A DNA stretch of 64,000 bases, taken from the NCBI RefSeq assembly GCF_900107455.1, contig NZ_FNQB01000001.1, forward strand, positions 2,356,001 to 2,420,000. The letters run 5' to 3'. Under the pieces are notes generated by a model that was given only the letters and a program-made list of their open reading frames with translations, ran no database searches and was not told where the DNA came from. Shown piece by piece: positions 16,329 through 24,874 of this stretch (the stretch's first letter is position 1; each line of letters opens with the position of its first letter). The translations under genes and the position numbers were made by a program. The stretch is from Asanoa ishikariensis (GTDB taxonomy: Bacteria; Actinomycetota; Actinomycetes; Mycobacteriales; Micromonosporaceae).

Positions 16329-19300
16329 TCAGTGACCGCCCGGCCCGTCCAGCAGCTCCTGCGCGCGGTCGGCGAACAGGTTGGCCTCGCGCTCGACGGA
16401 CAGGGTGCGGGCCTGCTCGGCGGCGGCCTTGAACGGTGCGCCGCGCTCCTGCGACAACCGCGCCCGGAGCAGCAGCACGTGCCCCTCGGCATAGCGCTGG
16501 TCGCAGCGGTCGAGCAGGGCGTCGGCACGGTCGAGCGCCGCGGCGGCCTCGTCGGTCATCCCGGCGGCCAGCCACATCTCGGCGAGCAGCCCGCACCAGG
16601 TGGCCACGCCCGAACGCGGCGGGTCGAGCAGCGTCGCCTCGATGATCAGCGCCGCCTCGGTCGCGGCGCCGGCCGGGTCGTCGCCGGTCACGGCCCGCGC
16701 CCAGCACCAGGCCAGCCGCTGGTAGCTGCCGAGGAAGACGAAGGTGCGCTCCGGGTCCATGGCGATGCCCCGGGTCGCCGCGCGCATCGCCCAGGCGGCG
16801 TCGCCGGCCAGCGCGGCGGCCGTGACGGAGAAGGCGGACCAGACCGCGATGACGTACGGGTCGTCGGCGGCCGCGTCCTCCATCCGGTCGAACAGCACCC
16901 GCGCACCCGGCACGTCGCCGTGCAGCGCGGTCATCAGCGCGAGCATGACCGGCCAGAGCAGCCGCAGGTCGCGCCGGAGCGGGTCCTCGCCGCCGTGGGG
17001 CAGGTCGTCGAGGACCGTCGAGCTGGTCCCGCTCAGATACCGGAACGACTCGCCGATGTTGCCGACGTCCCACTGGTGGATGCCCCAGGCGTGCCGGCCG
17101 TACGCCCGCACGAGCGGGTCCCCGGACGCCTCGCCCTGGTCGAGCAGCCGGCGCGCCAGCCGCCCGGCGTGGTCGAGCTGGATGCCCTGCGAGTACGCGG
17201 CCCAGCGGGAGAACAGGAAGTCGGCCGCCTCCCGCTCGCGGCCGAGCGCACGAGCCAGTTGCTCGGCGCGCTCCAGCAGGTCCAGCGCCGATCCGACGTA
17301 CCCCGAGCGCATCCCGCTGACCGCGGTGAGCTGCGACAGAGCGGCCAGCTCCAGCTCCGCGAGGCCGGCCGTCCGTGCCACGTGCGCGGCCGCGCGGAGC
17401 TGGCGCTCGGCGGCCTCGAACGCGGACTTGGCCGCGGCGCGGCTGCCGGCGCGCACCAACGCGTCGGCGGTGCGGGCCGGATCCGCGAGCGGCCCGGCGG
17501 CCCAGAGGTGATGGGCGAGCCGCTCGGCCACGGACTCGTCGCCCGTGCCCTCCAGCGCTTCCGCGACGCGCAGGTGCAACCGGGTGGCGCGGATCGGCGA
17601 CGTCGTCCCGACGACCGACTCGCGCACCAGGTCGTGCGCGAAGCGGAACGAGAACGGGTCGCCGGGCGATGGTTCGAGCAACCCGAGCCCCTGCAAGGGT
17701 TCGAGCCGGTCCAGGCAGGTCTGCCCGTCGATCGCGGCGGCCCGGGCGAGCAGCCCGAGGTCGACGTCGCGGCCGACGAGCGCGGCGACCTGCAACAGGC
17801 CGGCGGCGTCCTCGTCGAGGCCGGCCATCCGGTCCCGGACGACGTCGCGCACGGTGGACGGCACCCCGGCCCGGGCCGCGGCGTCCTCGGTGAGCGCGCC
17901 GCCGCCGGCGAGCAACCGGGACAGCTCACGGACGAAGAACGGATTGCCGGCGGTACGGGCGTGGATGCTGCGTGCGGCGCCCGGACCGGGTGCCTGGCCG
18001 GTCTCGCGGTGAACGAGCTCGGCCACCTCGGCCGCGCCGAGCGGGCCGAGGCGGATGCGCCGGTGGTGGGGGAGCCGGCTCGCCCCGGCGAGCATCCGCG
18101 CGAGCTCCGAGCCGGGCACGGGCGCGCGGTCGCGGAGCGCACCGAGGACGACGGTGGCGCCGGGCAGCCGTACCGACAGGTGGCCGAAGAGCTGCAACGA
18201 GGCGGCGTCGGCCCACTGGAGGTCGTCGAGCACGAGCACCAGCGGCCGCTGGCCGGCGACCTGGCCTACGAGAGCGACAACCCGTTCGAACAGGCGGAAC
18301 TGGGCGCCGGTGTCGGGCAGCACCGGCGCCGAGATGACGCCGTCGCGCGGCTCCAGCAGGCGGCCGAGGTCGCCGGCGTGCCAGTCGGTGCGCGCGGCCG
18401 GCGGCAGGTTCTCGAGGAGGGTGCTGACGAGCCGCACCCACGGCCACATCGCCGGTGTGCCGTCGCCCTGGAGGCAGCGGCCCCAGAGGACGAGCGCGCC
18501 GAGGTGGTCGGCTTCCGCCGCGACCTCCTCCAGCAGCCGGGTCTTGCCGACCCCGGGCTCACCTTCGACGACGACGAGCCCCGTGCCGCCGGACAGCGCC
18601 GACCGCACGGCATGGTGCAGCAGCGCGAGCTCGTCGGCCCGGCCCACCAAGCCGTTGTGGGCGACTGCCGTGGGCTGGCGCAGGATCCGCTGGTGCGCGG
18701 CGAGCAACTCAGGGCCGGGATCGATGCCGAGCTCGTCGGCGAGGCGTGCCCGGAGCGTCCCGAACAGGGCGAGCGCCTCCGCCTGCTGGCCGGCCGCCGC
18801 CAGCGCGGAGATGAGAGCCGACTGCACCGGTTCGTGCAGCGGCGCCATCCGAGCGGCGAGCTGGAGCGGCCGCAGCACGCGTCTGGGCTGGCCCTGCGAC
18901 ACCGCGACCTCGGCCGCGGCCGCACAGGCGTCGAAGAACTCACCGTCGAGTGCGGTGAACACCGATGTCGCCCTCGGGTGGGTCAGCCCGTCGCCCGCGG
19001 CACCGTGCCAGAGCTCCAACGCCCGCGCGTAATGGTCGAGCGCCTCGTGCCCGGACCGCGCCCGGGCCAGGTCGACGAGCTCCCGGAAAGCGCTGACGTC
19101 CAGGACGCCGGGCCCGGCCGCGAAGAGGTAGCCGCCACCGCGACGCTGCAGGTAGGAGCCGACGCCCCGGGCCGGCAGCGCGGGTTCCAACAACCGCCGG
19201 AGCGTGCCGACGTATTTCTGGAGGATGTTGAGGGCCGAGGAGGGTACGTCGGCTCCCCAGATCAGCTCGATCAGCTCAGCGGTGCTGATCGGCCGGCCCG

Positions 19301-19415
19301 CCCGGGCGAGGAGCAGCGCGAGCAGGTAGGCCTGTTGCCGAGGCCCGGTGTCCACTTCGACACCATCTCGCCAGACCCGCAAGGGTCCGAGAATTTGAAG
19401 ACGCAGGCCAGCCAA
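16329..19415 (-). CDS. SARP-family transcriptional regulator with AAA ATPase and TPR-like domain (AfsR/LAL type)
   Basis: 1028 aa. Residues 1-95 form an OmpR-like winged helix (LRLQILGPLRVWRDG), followed by the BTAD domain to about 240. The STAND ATPase has Walker A EGEPGVGKT near 285 and Walker B LVLVLDDLQWAD near 375. From about 600 onward lie alpha-helical TPR-like repeats. The architecture matches AfsR/LAL-type activators of secondary metabolism. The TTG at 19415 is chosen because AGGAGGAG precedes it by about 5 bases; a GTG at 19430 is also possible. It is divergent from the hydrolase at 19540, whose promoter contains SARP-like repeats. Confidence 0.85.
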   Translation of the reverse strand: MAGLRLQILGPLRVWRDGVEVDTGPRQQAYLLALLLARAGRPISTAELIELIWGADVPSSALNILQKYVGTLRRLLEPALPARGVGSYLQRRGGGYLFAAGPGVLDVSAFRELVDLARARSGHEALDHYARALELWHGAAGDGLTHPRATSVFTALDGEFFDACAAAAEVAVSQGQPRRVLRPLQLAARMAPLHEPVQSALISALAAAGQQAEALALFGTLRARLADELGIDPGPELLAAHQRILRQPTAVAHNGLVGRADELALLHHAVRSALSGGTGLVVVEGEPGVGKTRLLEEVAAEADHLGALVLWGRCLQGDGTPAMWPWVRLVSTLLENLPPAARTDWHAGDLGRLLEPRDGVISAPVLPDTGAQFRLFERVVALVGQVAGQRPLVLVLDDLQWADAASLQLFGHLSVRLPGATVVLGALRDRAPVPGSELARMLAGASRLPHHRRIRLGPLGAAEVAELVHRETGQAPGPGAARSIHARTAGNPFFVRELSRLLAGGGALTEDAAARAGVPSTVRDVVRDRMAGLDEDAAGLLQVAALVGRDVDLGLLARAAAIDGQTCLDRLEPLQGLGLLEPSPGDPFSFRFAHDLVRESVVGTTSPIRATRLHLRVAEALEGTGDESVAERLAHHLWAAGPLADPARTADALVRAGSRAAAKSAFEAAERQLRAAAHVARTAGLAELELAALSQLTAVSGMRSGYVGSALDLLERAEQLARALGREREAADFLFSRWAAYSQGIQLDHAGRLARRLLDQGEASGDPLVRAYGRHAWGIHQWDVGNIGESFRYLSGTSSTVLDDLPHGGEDPLRRDLRLLWPVMLALMTALHGDVPGARVLFDRMEDAAADDPYVIAVWSAFSVTAAALAGDAAWAMRAATRGIAMDPERTFVFLGSYQRLAWCWARAVTGDDPAGAATEAALIIEATLLDPPRSGVATWCGLLAEMWLAAGMTDEAAAALDRADALLDRCDQRYAEGHVLLLRARLSQERGAPFKAAAEQARTLSVEREANLFADRAQELLDGPGGH

Positions 19416-19465
19416 CAGCTCCTCCTGCACACGTATGCGGTCGCGAGTCTACAGCGGGGAAGTTG

Positions 19466-19494
19466 TCGTTCAGTGATCGTCAACTGTTCGCTCG
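19466..19494 (+). promoter_or_regulatory. SARP-like direct heptamer repeats
   Basis: TCGTTCA, TCGTCAA and TCGCTCG occur at 19466, 19477 and 19488, exactly 11 bp apart with 4-base spacers. SARP regulators bind direct heptamers with this spacing. A TACCGT hexamer at 19495-19500 follows immediately. The site lies between the SARP gene and the divergent hydrolase gene. Confidence 0.5.
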
Positions 19495-19539
19495 TACCGT
19501 GGGCCGGCTGACGAAAACGATATCGAGGGGACACATTCG

Positions 19540-20331
19540 ATGACGACCACCCGACGCACGCTGCTGGCCGGATCCGTCGCGGCCGCCACGGGCGCTGTTC
19601 TCGGTGCGCCCGCCGCGCAGGCCCACTCGGGGCACAAGGCGAAGCCGACCGTGGTGCTGGTGCACGGCGCGTTCGCCGACGCCTCCGGCTGGAACGACGT
19701 CGCCGCGCGGCTCATCCGTGCCGGCTACCCGGTCATCGCGCCGGCGAACCCGTTGCGCGGCGTGGCCTCCGACTCCGCCTACCTGGCCAGCGTCCTCGGG
19801 ACCCTGAGCGGACCGTTGGTGCTGGTGGCGCACTCGTACGGCGGGATCGTCATCACCAACGCCGCGACGGGCAACCCCGCGGTCAAGGCCCTCGTGTACG
19901 TGGCCGCGTTCGCTCCCGACCAGGGTGAGTCGCTGCTGGACGTGCAGGGCAAGTTCCCGGGAACCGAGTTGACCGAGGCGGCACTGGACTTCCGCCCGTA
20001 CGGTGTGGACCACGTGGACGGCTACATCAAGAAGGAGGCGTTCCACGACGTGTTCGCCGGCGACCTGCGCAGGTCGACGACCGACGTGATGTGGGCGACG
20101 CAGCGGCCCGCCGACGTGCAGACGCTGGGCGAGCCGTCCGGCGCACCCGCGTGGAAGACGATCCCGTCCTGGTATCTGGTCGCCCGTGACGACAGGGTGA
20201 TCCCGGCGGCGACGCAGCGCTTCATGGCGCAGCGGGCCGGCTCCCGCGTCCGCGAGGTCCGCGCCTCGCACGTCGCGATGATCTCGCAGCCCGCCGAGAC
20301 CGCCGACCTCATCGAACGCGCCACCCGCTGA
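19540..20331 (+). CDS. Tat-exported alpha/beta hydrolase
   Basis: 263 aa. The N-terminus (TTRRTLLAGSVAAATGAVLG, then APAAQAHS) is a twin-arginine signal peptide with an AQA cleavage site. The mature part has the oxyanion HGAFADASGW, nucleophile elbow AHSYGG near residue 108, catalytic Asp in VARDDRVIP and His in RASHVAM. It probably acts outside the cell on an ester or a related substrate. A GAGGGG site lies upstream of the ATG. Heptamer repeats in its promoter suggest control by the divergent SARP. The DUF4188 gene follows after 13 bp. Confidence 0.85.
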   Translation: MTTTRRTLLAGSVAAATGAVLGAPAAQAHSGHKAKPTVVLVHGAFADASGWNDVAARLIRAGYPVIAPANPLRGVASDSAYLASVLGTLSGPLVLVAHSYGGIVITNAATGNPAVKALVYVAAFAPDQGESLLDVQGKFPGTELTEAALDFRPYGVDHVDGYIKKEAFHDVFAGDLRRSTTDVMWATQRPADVQTLGEPSGAPAWKTIPSWYLVARDDRVIPAATQRFMAQRAGSRVREVRASHVAMISQPAETADLIERATR

Positions 20332-20344
20332 AGGGAGCTCGACA

Positions 20345-20854
20345 ATGCCAACCAAGGTCGTCCGCCAGACCGTGGACCTGTCCACCTATCCGGACCTGCT
20401 GGTCCTGTACCTGGGCATGCGGGTGAACCACCTCTACGGGATTCGGACCTTCTTCAGCTTCGGCCGCAAGATCAGTGAGTCGGTCGCGGGTAAGCCCGAC
20501 GGGCTGCTGCTGCACGAGCCCGTGTACTACTCGTTCTTCCCGATGAACATGGGCATGCGGCAGTACTGGCGCGACCTGCCCTCACTGCTCGAGTTCGCGC
20601 GATCCGAGCCACACCGGCAGTGGTGGTTGGACTTCCTGCGCGACTCCGGCGGCACCGGGTTCTGGCACGAGACGTACTCGGTCAAGGGCGGCATGGAAGC
20701 CGTGTACGACGATGTGCCCAAACCGATCGGCTTCGGCCGGTTCGCCGGCGTGCAACGCGCCCGCGGACCCATGTTCGGCTCCGCGGCCCGCCTGGGCCGG
20801 GGCGAGGTCGGCGGCGCGGCGGCCATCGGCGAGAAGGAGCTCTACGACTCCTAG
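20345..20854 (+). CDS. DUF4188 (monooxygenase-like) family protein
   Basis: 169 aa with the DUF4188 pattern: TYPDLLVLYLGMRVNHLYGI near the N-terminus, LLLHEPVYYSFFPMNMGMRQYWRD in the middle and a GTGFWHETYSV segment. Members are heme- or ferredoxin-fold-like proteins annotated as putative monooxygenases; activity is not demonstrated for this one. An AAGGGAG site is 7-8 bases before the ATG, and the gene follows the Tat hydrolase by 13 bp, so they form an operon likely under the same promoter. Confidence 0.8.
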   Translation: MPTKVVRQTVDLSTYPDLLVLYLGMRVNHLYGIRTFFSFGRKISESVAGKPDGLLLHEPVYYSFFPMNMGMRQYWRDLPSLLEFARSEPHRQWWLDFLRDSGGTGFWHETYSVKGGMEAVYDDVPKPIGFGRFAGVQRARGPMFGSAARLGRGEVGGAAAIGEKELYDS

Positions 20855-20922
20855 ATGTCGAGAACGGCCGGGCGGCTCCGTCTCAGGAGCGAATGGTCGT
20901 ACGACAGCAGGGAGACACGAGC

Positions 20923-21363
20923 ATGGCGCTCAAGCGGATGGACAACGTCCTGATCGTCGTCGAGGACCTCGACGCCGTCATCGCGTTCTTCGTCGAGCTC
21001 GGCATGGAACTGGAAGGCAGGGCGCCGATCGAGGGGCGGTGGGTGGAGAGCGTCATCGGGATCACCGGCGTCCGGCAGGACGTCGCGATGCTGCGGACCC
21101 CGGACGGCCACGGCCGGATCGAGCTCGCGATGTTCCACACGCCGAAGGCGATCAGACCCGAGCCCAAGGAGGCACCGGCGAACACGCTGGGCATCCGCCG
21201 GATCATGTTCGCCGTCGACGACATCGACGAGGTCATCGCCCGGCTGCGCACCCACGGCGCCGAGCTCGTGGGTGAGGTCGCGCGGTACGAGGACGTCTAC
21301 CGGCTCTGCTACGTCCGCGGACCCGAGGACATCATCGTCGGGCTGGCCCAACAGCTCACCTGA
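20923..21363 (+). CDS. VOC family (glyoxalase-like) protein
   Basis: 146 aa comprising two beta-alpha-beta-beta-beta modules of the vicinal oxygen chelate fold: MDNVLIVVEDLDAVIAFFVE at the start and IRRIMFAVDDIDEVIARLR from about residue 97. VOC proteins include lyases, dioxygenases and binding proteins; the substrate is unknown. The ATG at 20923 follows CAGGGAGACACGAGC, a good ribosome-binding site. It may continue the hydrolase/DUF4188 operon. Confidence 0.85.
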   Translation: MALKRMDNVLIVVEDLDAVIAFFVELGMELEGRAPIEGRWVESVIGITGVRQDVAMLRTPDGHGRIELAMFHTPKAIRPEPKEAPANTLGIRRIMFAVDDIDEVIARLRTHGAELVGEVARYEDVYRLCYVRGPEDIIVGLAQQLT

Positions 21364-21480
21364 CGGGTGCGGGCGTGAGGACGACGCGGGTCGCCGTGGG
21401 CAGCGGTCGGCGCTCGGCGACGGCCGGCTCGTCGTGGGCTTCCGGCGGCAGCAGGCCGGCGTCTTCGACGCGCCATGCGA
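21357..21480 (-). pseudogene. C-terminal remnant of an unidentified gene
   Basis: On the minus strand, one frame reads as a protein-like tail (WRVEDAGLLPPEAHDEP, then PLPTATRVVLTPAPVR) ending in TGA just inside the VOC gene. It has no start codon and directly abuts the palindrome at 21486, so it looks like the tail of a deleted gene. The reading is tentative. Confidence 0.25.
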
Positions 21481-21485
21481 GCAGC

Positions 21486-21506
21486 CTAGTTCAATGAATG
21501 AACTAG
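21486..21506. promoter_or_regulatory. 8-bp inverted repeat, operator-like
   Basis: CTAGTTCA-N5-TGAACTAG is a perfect palindrome of AT-rich composition unusual here. It overlaps the stop codon of the DJ-1 gene. TetR and MarR family operators often look like this. It may be the orphan operator of a lost divergent gene, or alternatively a terminator stem. Confidence 0.4.
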
Positions 21507-22177
21507 TTCGACAGCGCCTTCAGCAGGGCCTCGCCGGCCGCTTCCGCCGACTGGGGGTTCTGGCCTGTGATCAGGTTGCCGTCGACCACGACGTACGAGG
21601 TGAAGGCCGGTCCGGCGCTGTGCACCGCGCCGGCTGCCCGCAGCCGCGTCTCCAGCAGCCAGGGGGCGTTGGCCGCGAGGCCGACCTGCTCCTCCTCGAC
21701 GTCGCTGAACGAGGTGAGCTGCCGGCCACGGAACAGCCAACCGCCGTCGTTGTCGCCGGCCGGCAGGAACGCCGCCAGTCCGTGGCACAGCGCCGCGACG
21801 GTCTTGGACTCGTCGGGCAGCATCGCCTCGAGGATGCGGGCGATGTCCGGGTCCACGGCGAGGTCCTGCATCGGGCCGTGGCCGCCGGGGATCAGCACGG
21901 CGTCGTAGTCGGCCGGGTCGACGTCCGCCAGCCGCACCGGCGACTCGAGCACGTGGCGGATGCCGTCCAGGTAGGGCTGCTGGGTCTCGTCGACGCTGAT
22001 CGCGTCGGCGACCGGGACGCGGCCGCCCGGGGTGGCGATCGTGACCCGCACGCCGGCCTCGGTGAGGGTCCGGTACGGGGTGGTGAACTCCTCGGCCCAG
22101 AAGCCGCTGGGACGCTGGCTGCCGTCCTGCTGCGTCCAGAAGCGCGCACCGGACAGAACGATCAGAACAGATGACAT
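21503..22177 (-). CDS. DJ-1/PfpI superfamily protein (Hsp31-like)
   Basis: 224 aa. The nucleophile elbow AALCHGLAAF carries the conserved Cys near residue 130; an upstream Glu in AEEFTTPY and IPGGHGPMQDL complete the typical glutamine amidotransferase-like fold. Members act as glyoxalase III, deglycase or chaperone proteins. The reading start ATG at 22177 follows GGAGAAACCTCCC, giving a Shine-Dalgarno. The gene is divergent from the CGNR regulator at 22288 across 110 bp, a likely regulatory pair. Confidence 0.85.
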   Translation of the reverse strand: MSSVLIVLSGARFWTQQDGSQRPSGFWAEEFTTPYRTLTEAGVRVTIATPGGRVPVADAISVDETQQPYLDGIRHVLESPVRLADVDPADYDAVLIPGGHGPMQDLAVDPDIARILEAMLPDESKTVAALCHGLAAFLPAGDNDGGWLFRGRQLTSFSDVEEEQVGLAANAPWLLETRLRAAGAVHSAGPAFTSYVVVDGNLITGQNPQSAEAAGEALLKALSN

Positions 22178-22275
22178 GGGAGGTTTCTCCTTGTACGAAG
22201 TGACGTTGCCACCGTACGGACGTAGACCTTCACCTAGTTATGCTTCTTGGGCATCAGGGTGGGCACCGACGGAGC

Positions 22276-22281
22276 TACGCT
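22276..22281 (+). promoter_or_regulatory. TACGCT -10 box, leaderless start
   Basis: TACGCT is 6 bases before the GTG at 22288. This start removes a non-conserved upstream extension of the frame. Confidence 0.5.
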
Positions 22282-22287
22282 CCTAAC

Positions 22288-22782
22288 GTGGAGAATTGCC
22301 CGCCAGCCGTTTGCGAGGCCAGTGACCTGGTGCTCTCGTTCGTCAACGCCGAGTCGCTCGACGGCTGGCTCGACGGCGCCACGCCCTCCGACGTGGCGGC
22401 GGCGACGGAGCTGCGGGCCAGCCTGGCCGTCCTGTTGCGCGCGCACTCCGGTTGCGCGCTCGACGCGGGCGCGGTCGGTGCGGCGGAAGCCCACCTGCGT
22501 CAGGTGGCGACCCGCTATCCGTTGATCCCCGTGGTCGGTGCTGATGCGTGCGCGCTCGTGCCGGCCCACGACGGCGCGTTCGGCCTCTTCGCCCGGGTGC
22601 TCGGGGCGGTCACCGACCTCGCCTATCGGGGTGCGTGGGCCCGGGCGAAGGTCTGCAAGAACGACACCTGCCACACCGGCTTCTTCGACAAGACCCGCAA
22701 CACGTCCGGCCTCTACTGCAGCCCGGCATGTTCCTCCCAGGCGTCGATGCGCGCCTACCGCAACCGCCGAAAGGCAGCCTGA
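22288..22782 (+). CDS. CGNR zinc finger protein (ABATE/CGNR type)
   Basis: 164 aa. An N-terminal ABATE-type domain (LVLSFVNAESLDGW, TELRASLAVLLRAH) is followed by a C-terminal zinc ribbon with Cys at KVCKNDTCHTGFFDKTRN and YCSPACSSQ; the CGNR signature is CKND here, so the name-giving residues differ. These proteins are thought to be transcription factors binding through the zinc finger. Divergent arrangement with the DJ-1 gene suggests it controls that gene and itself. Two bases separate its stop from the truncated LysR start. Confidence 0.8.
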   Translation: MENCPPAVCEASDLVLSFVNAESLDGWLDGATPSDVAAATELRASLAVLLRAHSGCALDAGAVGAAEAHLRQVATRYPLIPVVGADACALVPAHDGAFGLFARVLGAVTDLAYRGAWARAKVCKNDTCHTGFFDKTRNTSGLYCSPACSSQASMRAYRNRRKAA

Positions 22783-22783
22783 C

Positions 22784-23068
22784 GTGGATCTTCGCCATTT
22801 GCGGACCTTCGTGGCGGTCGCCGAGGAACGCAGTTTCTCCCGCGCCGCCACCCGTCTGCGCGTCGCCCAGTCGGCGGTCTCCCGCACGGTCCAGGTGCTG
22901 GAGCGCGACCTCGGCCGTCCGCTGTTCGAACGCAGCAGGCACCACGTCGAGCTGACGAAGACCGGGCACGCCACGCTCGACAGCGCCCGCGCCGCGATCG
23001 CCGCCGCTGACGCCGTCCGTGCGGCCGCGCGGCACACCTGCCCGGCCGAATGCGCGCCTACGCCGTAA
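22784..23068 (+). pseudogene. truncated LysR-family regulator (DNA-binding part only)
   Basis: 94 aa starting GTG at 22784. It contains the complete LysR N-terminal helix-turn-helix (LRHLRTFVAVAEERSFSRAA, SAVSRTVQVLERDLGRPLFE) and the start of the linker helix, then ends within a short unrelated tail. The roughly 200-residue effector domain is missing, and no continuation is seen in another frame before 23200. It is likely a 3' truncated gene, possibly still expressed with the CGNR gene as a bare DNA-binding domain. Confidence 0.65.
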
Positions 23069-23200
23069 GCCGCTCGTCCTCGGCGATCGCGGTGAGCTGG
23101 TCGCGGAGGGCCCGCTCGTAGCGGAGTCTCGCGAACCGGCTTATGTCTCAGCAGACGTCGCCGATGATCAGAAGGGTCGGCTCACCGAGGGAGATCTGTC

Positions 23201-23923
23201 ATGTCTGAGCGCACCGCACTCGTCGTCGGCGGAACGTCGGGGATCGGCCTCGCCGCCGCCCGGATGCTTCGCCAGCGGGGCGCCACCGTGCACATCGGCG
23301 GACGGGGCAGCGAGCGGCTGGCCGCCGTCGCCGGCACCGACCCCGAGCTGATCGGCCACCGGCTCGACGCGGGCGACCCGGCCGCGGTCCGTGCGGTGGT
23401 CGCCGAGATCGGCGTCGTCGACTGGCTGGTCGTGACCGTCGGCGGGTTCGGCGGTCCGGGTCCGATCGCCGACCTCGACCTGGCCGTGCTGCGCGAGGAG
23501 TTCGACGCCAAGTTCTGGGCCCAGCTCGGCACGATCCAGTCCGCCCTGCCGCACCTGGCGCCCGACGGCTCGATCACCCTGCTGAGCGCGATCACGGCCC
23601 GCGGCGCCATCCCGGGCAGCGCGGGCGTCGCCGCCATCAACGGTGCCATCGAGGCCCTGGTGCGGCCGCTCGCCGTCGAGCTCGGCCCGATCCGGGTGAA
23701 CGCGGTGGCGCCCGGCGCCGTCGACTCGCCCTGGTGGACCGGGGCCGGGATGAGCGACGAGGTGCGGCGGGGCTACTTCGACCAGGTCACCCGGGCGCTA
23801 CCGACCCGGCGGGTCGCCACCGTGGAGGACATCGCCGAGGCGCTCGTGCTGGTCGCGACCAACCCCAACCTGACCGGCACCGTCATCGAGGCGGACGGCG
23901 GCATGCACCTCGTCTCGCTCTAG
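23201..23923 (+). CDS. SDR family protein lacking catalytic Tyr and Lys
   Basis: 240 aa with a clear Rossmann start GGTSGIGLAAARML and the SDR core including VNAVAPGAVDSPWW. At the active site, where SDR enzymes have YxxxK, the sequence reads GVAAINGAIEAL, so Tyr is Val and Lys is Asn. The upstream Ser (LLSAIT) is kept. It may bind NAD(P) without classical catalysis, or use another mechanism. An AGGGAG site precedes the ATG. The 3' end overlaps the convergent nucleoside hydrolase by 4 bp. Confidence 0.8.
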   Translation: MSERTALVVGGTSGIGLAAARMLRQRGATVHIGGRGSERLAAVAGTDPELIGHRLDAGDPAAVRAVVAEIGVVDWLVVTVGGFGGPGPIADLDLAVLREEFDAKFWAQLGTIQSALPHLAPDGSITLLSAITARGAIPGSAGVAAINGAIEALVRPLAVELGPIRVNAVAPGAVDSPWWTGAGMSDEVRRGYFDQVTRALPTRRVATVEDIAEALVLVATNPNLTGTVIEADGGMHLVSL

Positions 23924-24861
23924 GCCGGTGCGCCCAACCGCCGCACCGCGGTCATGAGCAGGTCCCAGAAGGCGTCGACGTCGAGTCCGACCGCGACGTC
24001 CACGTTCGGGGCGGCGCCGGTGCGGTGGTGCAGATCCACGACCGTCGCGCCGCGGGTGTACGTCCCGGTCAGCTCGACGGCGACGGGTGCGGCGACGGTC
24101 CGGACGACTGAGGCGTCGATGACGGCGGCCACCGCGATCGGGTCGTGCACCGGCGGATGCGGCAACCCGAACTCCCGGAGATAGGCGCTCGCGAAGAAGG
24201 TCATCAGCTCCGCGCAGACCGTGCCCAGGCGGGTGCCCAGGCCGCGGAACTCGGCGATGATCTGCTCGGTCGCGAGGGCCTGGTGCGTGACGTTCAGCCC
24301 GATCATCGTGATCGGCAGACCCGACCGCAGCACGATGTCGGCGGCTTCGGGGTCGGTGACGATGTTGAACTCGCCGTACGGCGTCGTGTTGCCCCGTTCG
24401 GTCGAGCCACCCATGAAGACGACGCGGCGTACGCGCGGCGCGACCTCGGGATGGCGGCGCAGGAGCAACGCGACGTTGGTGAGCGGCCCGAGCGCGACCA
24501 GCGTGACCGGCTCGGCGGACTCCACGATCAGCCGCCGCATCAACTCGACCGCGTGCACGTCCGCGACCTCGGCCACCGGCAGGTCGAGGTCGGGCCCGTC
24601 GAGCCCGGACGCGCCGTGGATGTTCTCGGCGACGGTGAGCTCGCCGACCAGCGGCCGGTCGCACCCGGCCGCGACCGGGACGCCGTCGACGCCGGCCAAC
24701 GCGAGCATCCGCAGGGCGTTGCGCGTCGTCTTGTCGAGAGTCTGGTTGCCGGCGACCGTGGTGACGCCGAGGACCCGGAGCCGGGGGTCGCCCACCGCCA
24801 GCAGCAGCGCCAGCGCGTCGTCGTGTCCGGGGTCGCAGTCGACGATCACGTTCTCGCTCAC
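23920..24861 (-). CDS. inosine-uridine preferring nucleoside hydrolase family protein
   Basis: 313 aa from the GTG at 24861. The N-terminal calcium/ribose-binding DCDPGHDDALAL motif is intact, along with TTVAGN, LGPLTNVA, an ERGNTTPYGEFN segment and the C-terminal HDPIAVAAVID containing the conserved Asp. Such enzymes hydrolyse the N-glycosidic bond of nucleosides for salvage. The start is set by a TATCGT box 7 bases upstream; the frame is open to 24930. Confidence 0.9.
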   Translation of the reverse strand: MSENVIVDCDPGHDDALALLLAVGDPRLRVLGVTTVAGNQTLDKTTRNALRMLALAGVDGVPVAAGCDRPLVGELTVAENIHGASGLDGPDLDLPVAEVADVHAVELMRRLIVESAEPVTLVALGPLTNVALLLRRHPEVAPRVRRVVFMGGSTERGNTTPYGEFNIVTDPEAADIVLRSGLPITMIGLNVTHQALATEQIIAEFRGLGTRLGTVCAELMTFFASAYLREFGLPHPPVHDPIAVAAVIDASVVRTVAAPVAVELTGTYTRGATVVDLHHRTGAAPNVDVAVGLDVDAFWDLLMTAVRRLGAPA

Positions 24862-24868
24862 CCGGTCG

Positions 24869-24874
24869 ACGATA
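24869..24874 (-). promoter_or_regulatory. TATCGT -10 box, leaderless start
   Basis: TATCGT on the minus strand is 7 bases before the GTG at 24861 with no Shine-Dalgarno. Confidence 0.5.

Noticed and set aside
16332-19511. 1059-aa open frame on the plus strand opposite the SARP gene
   Set aside because: It is an Arg/Pro/Gly-rich complement of a clear multi-domain protein and has no recognisable motif.
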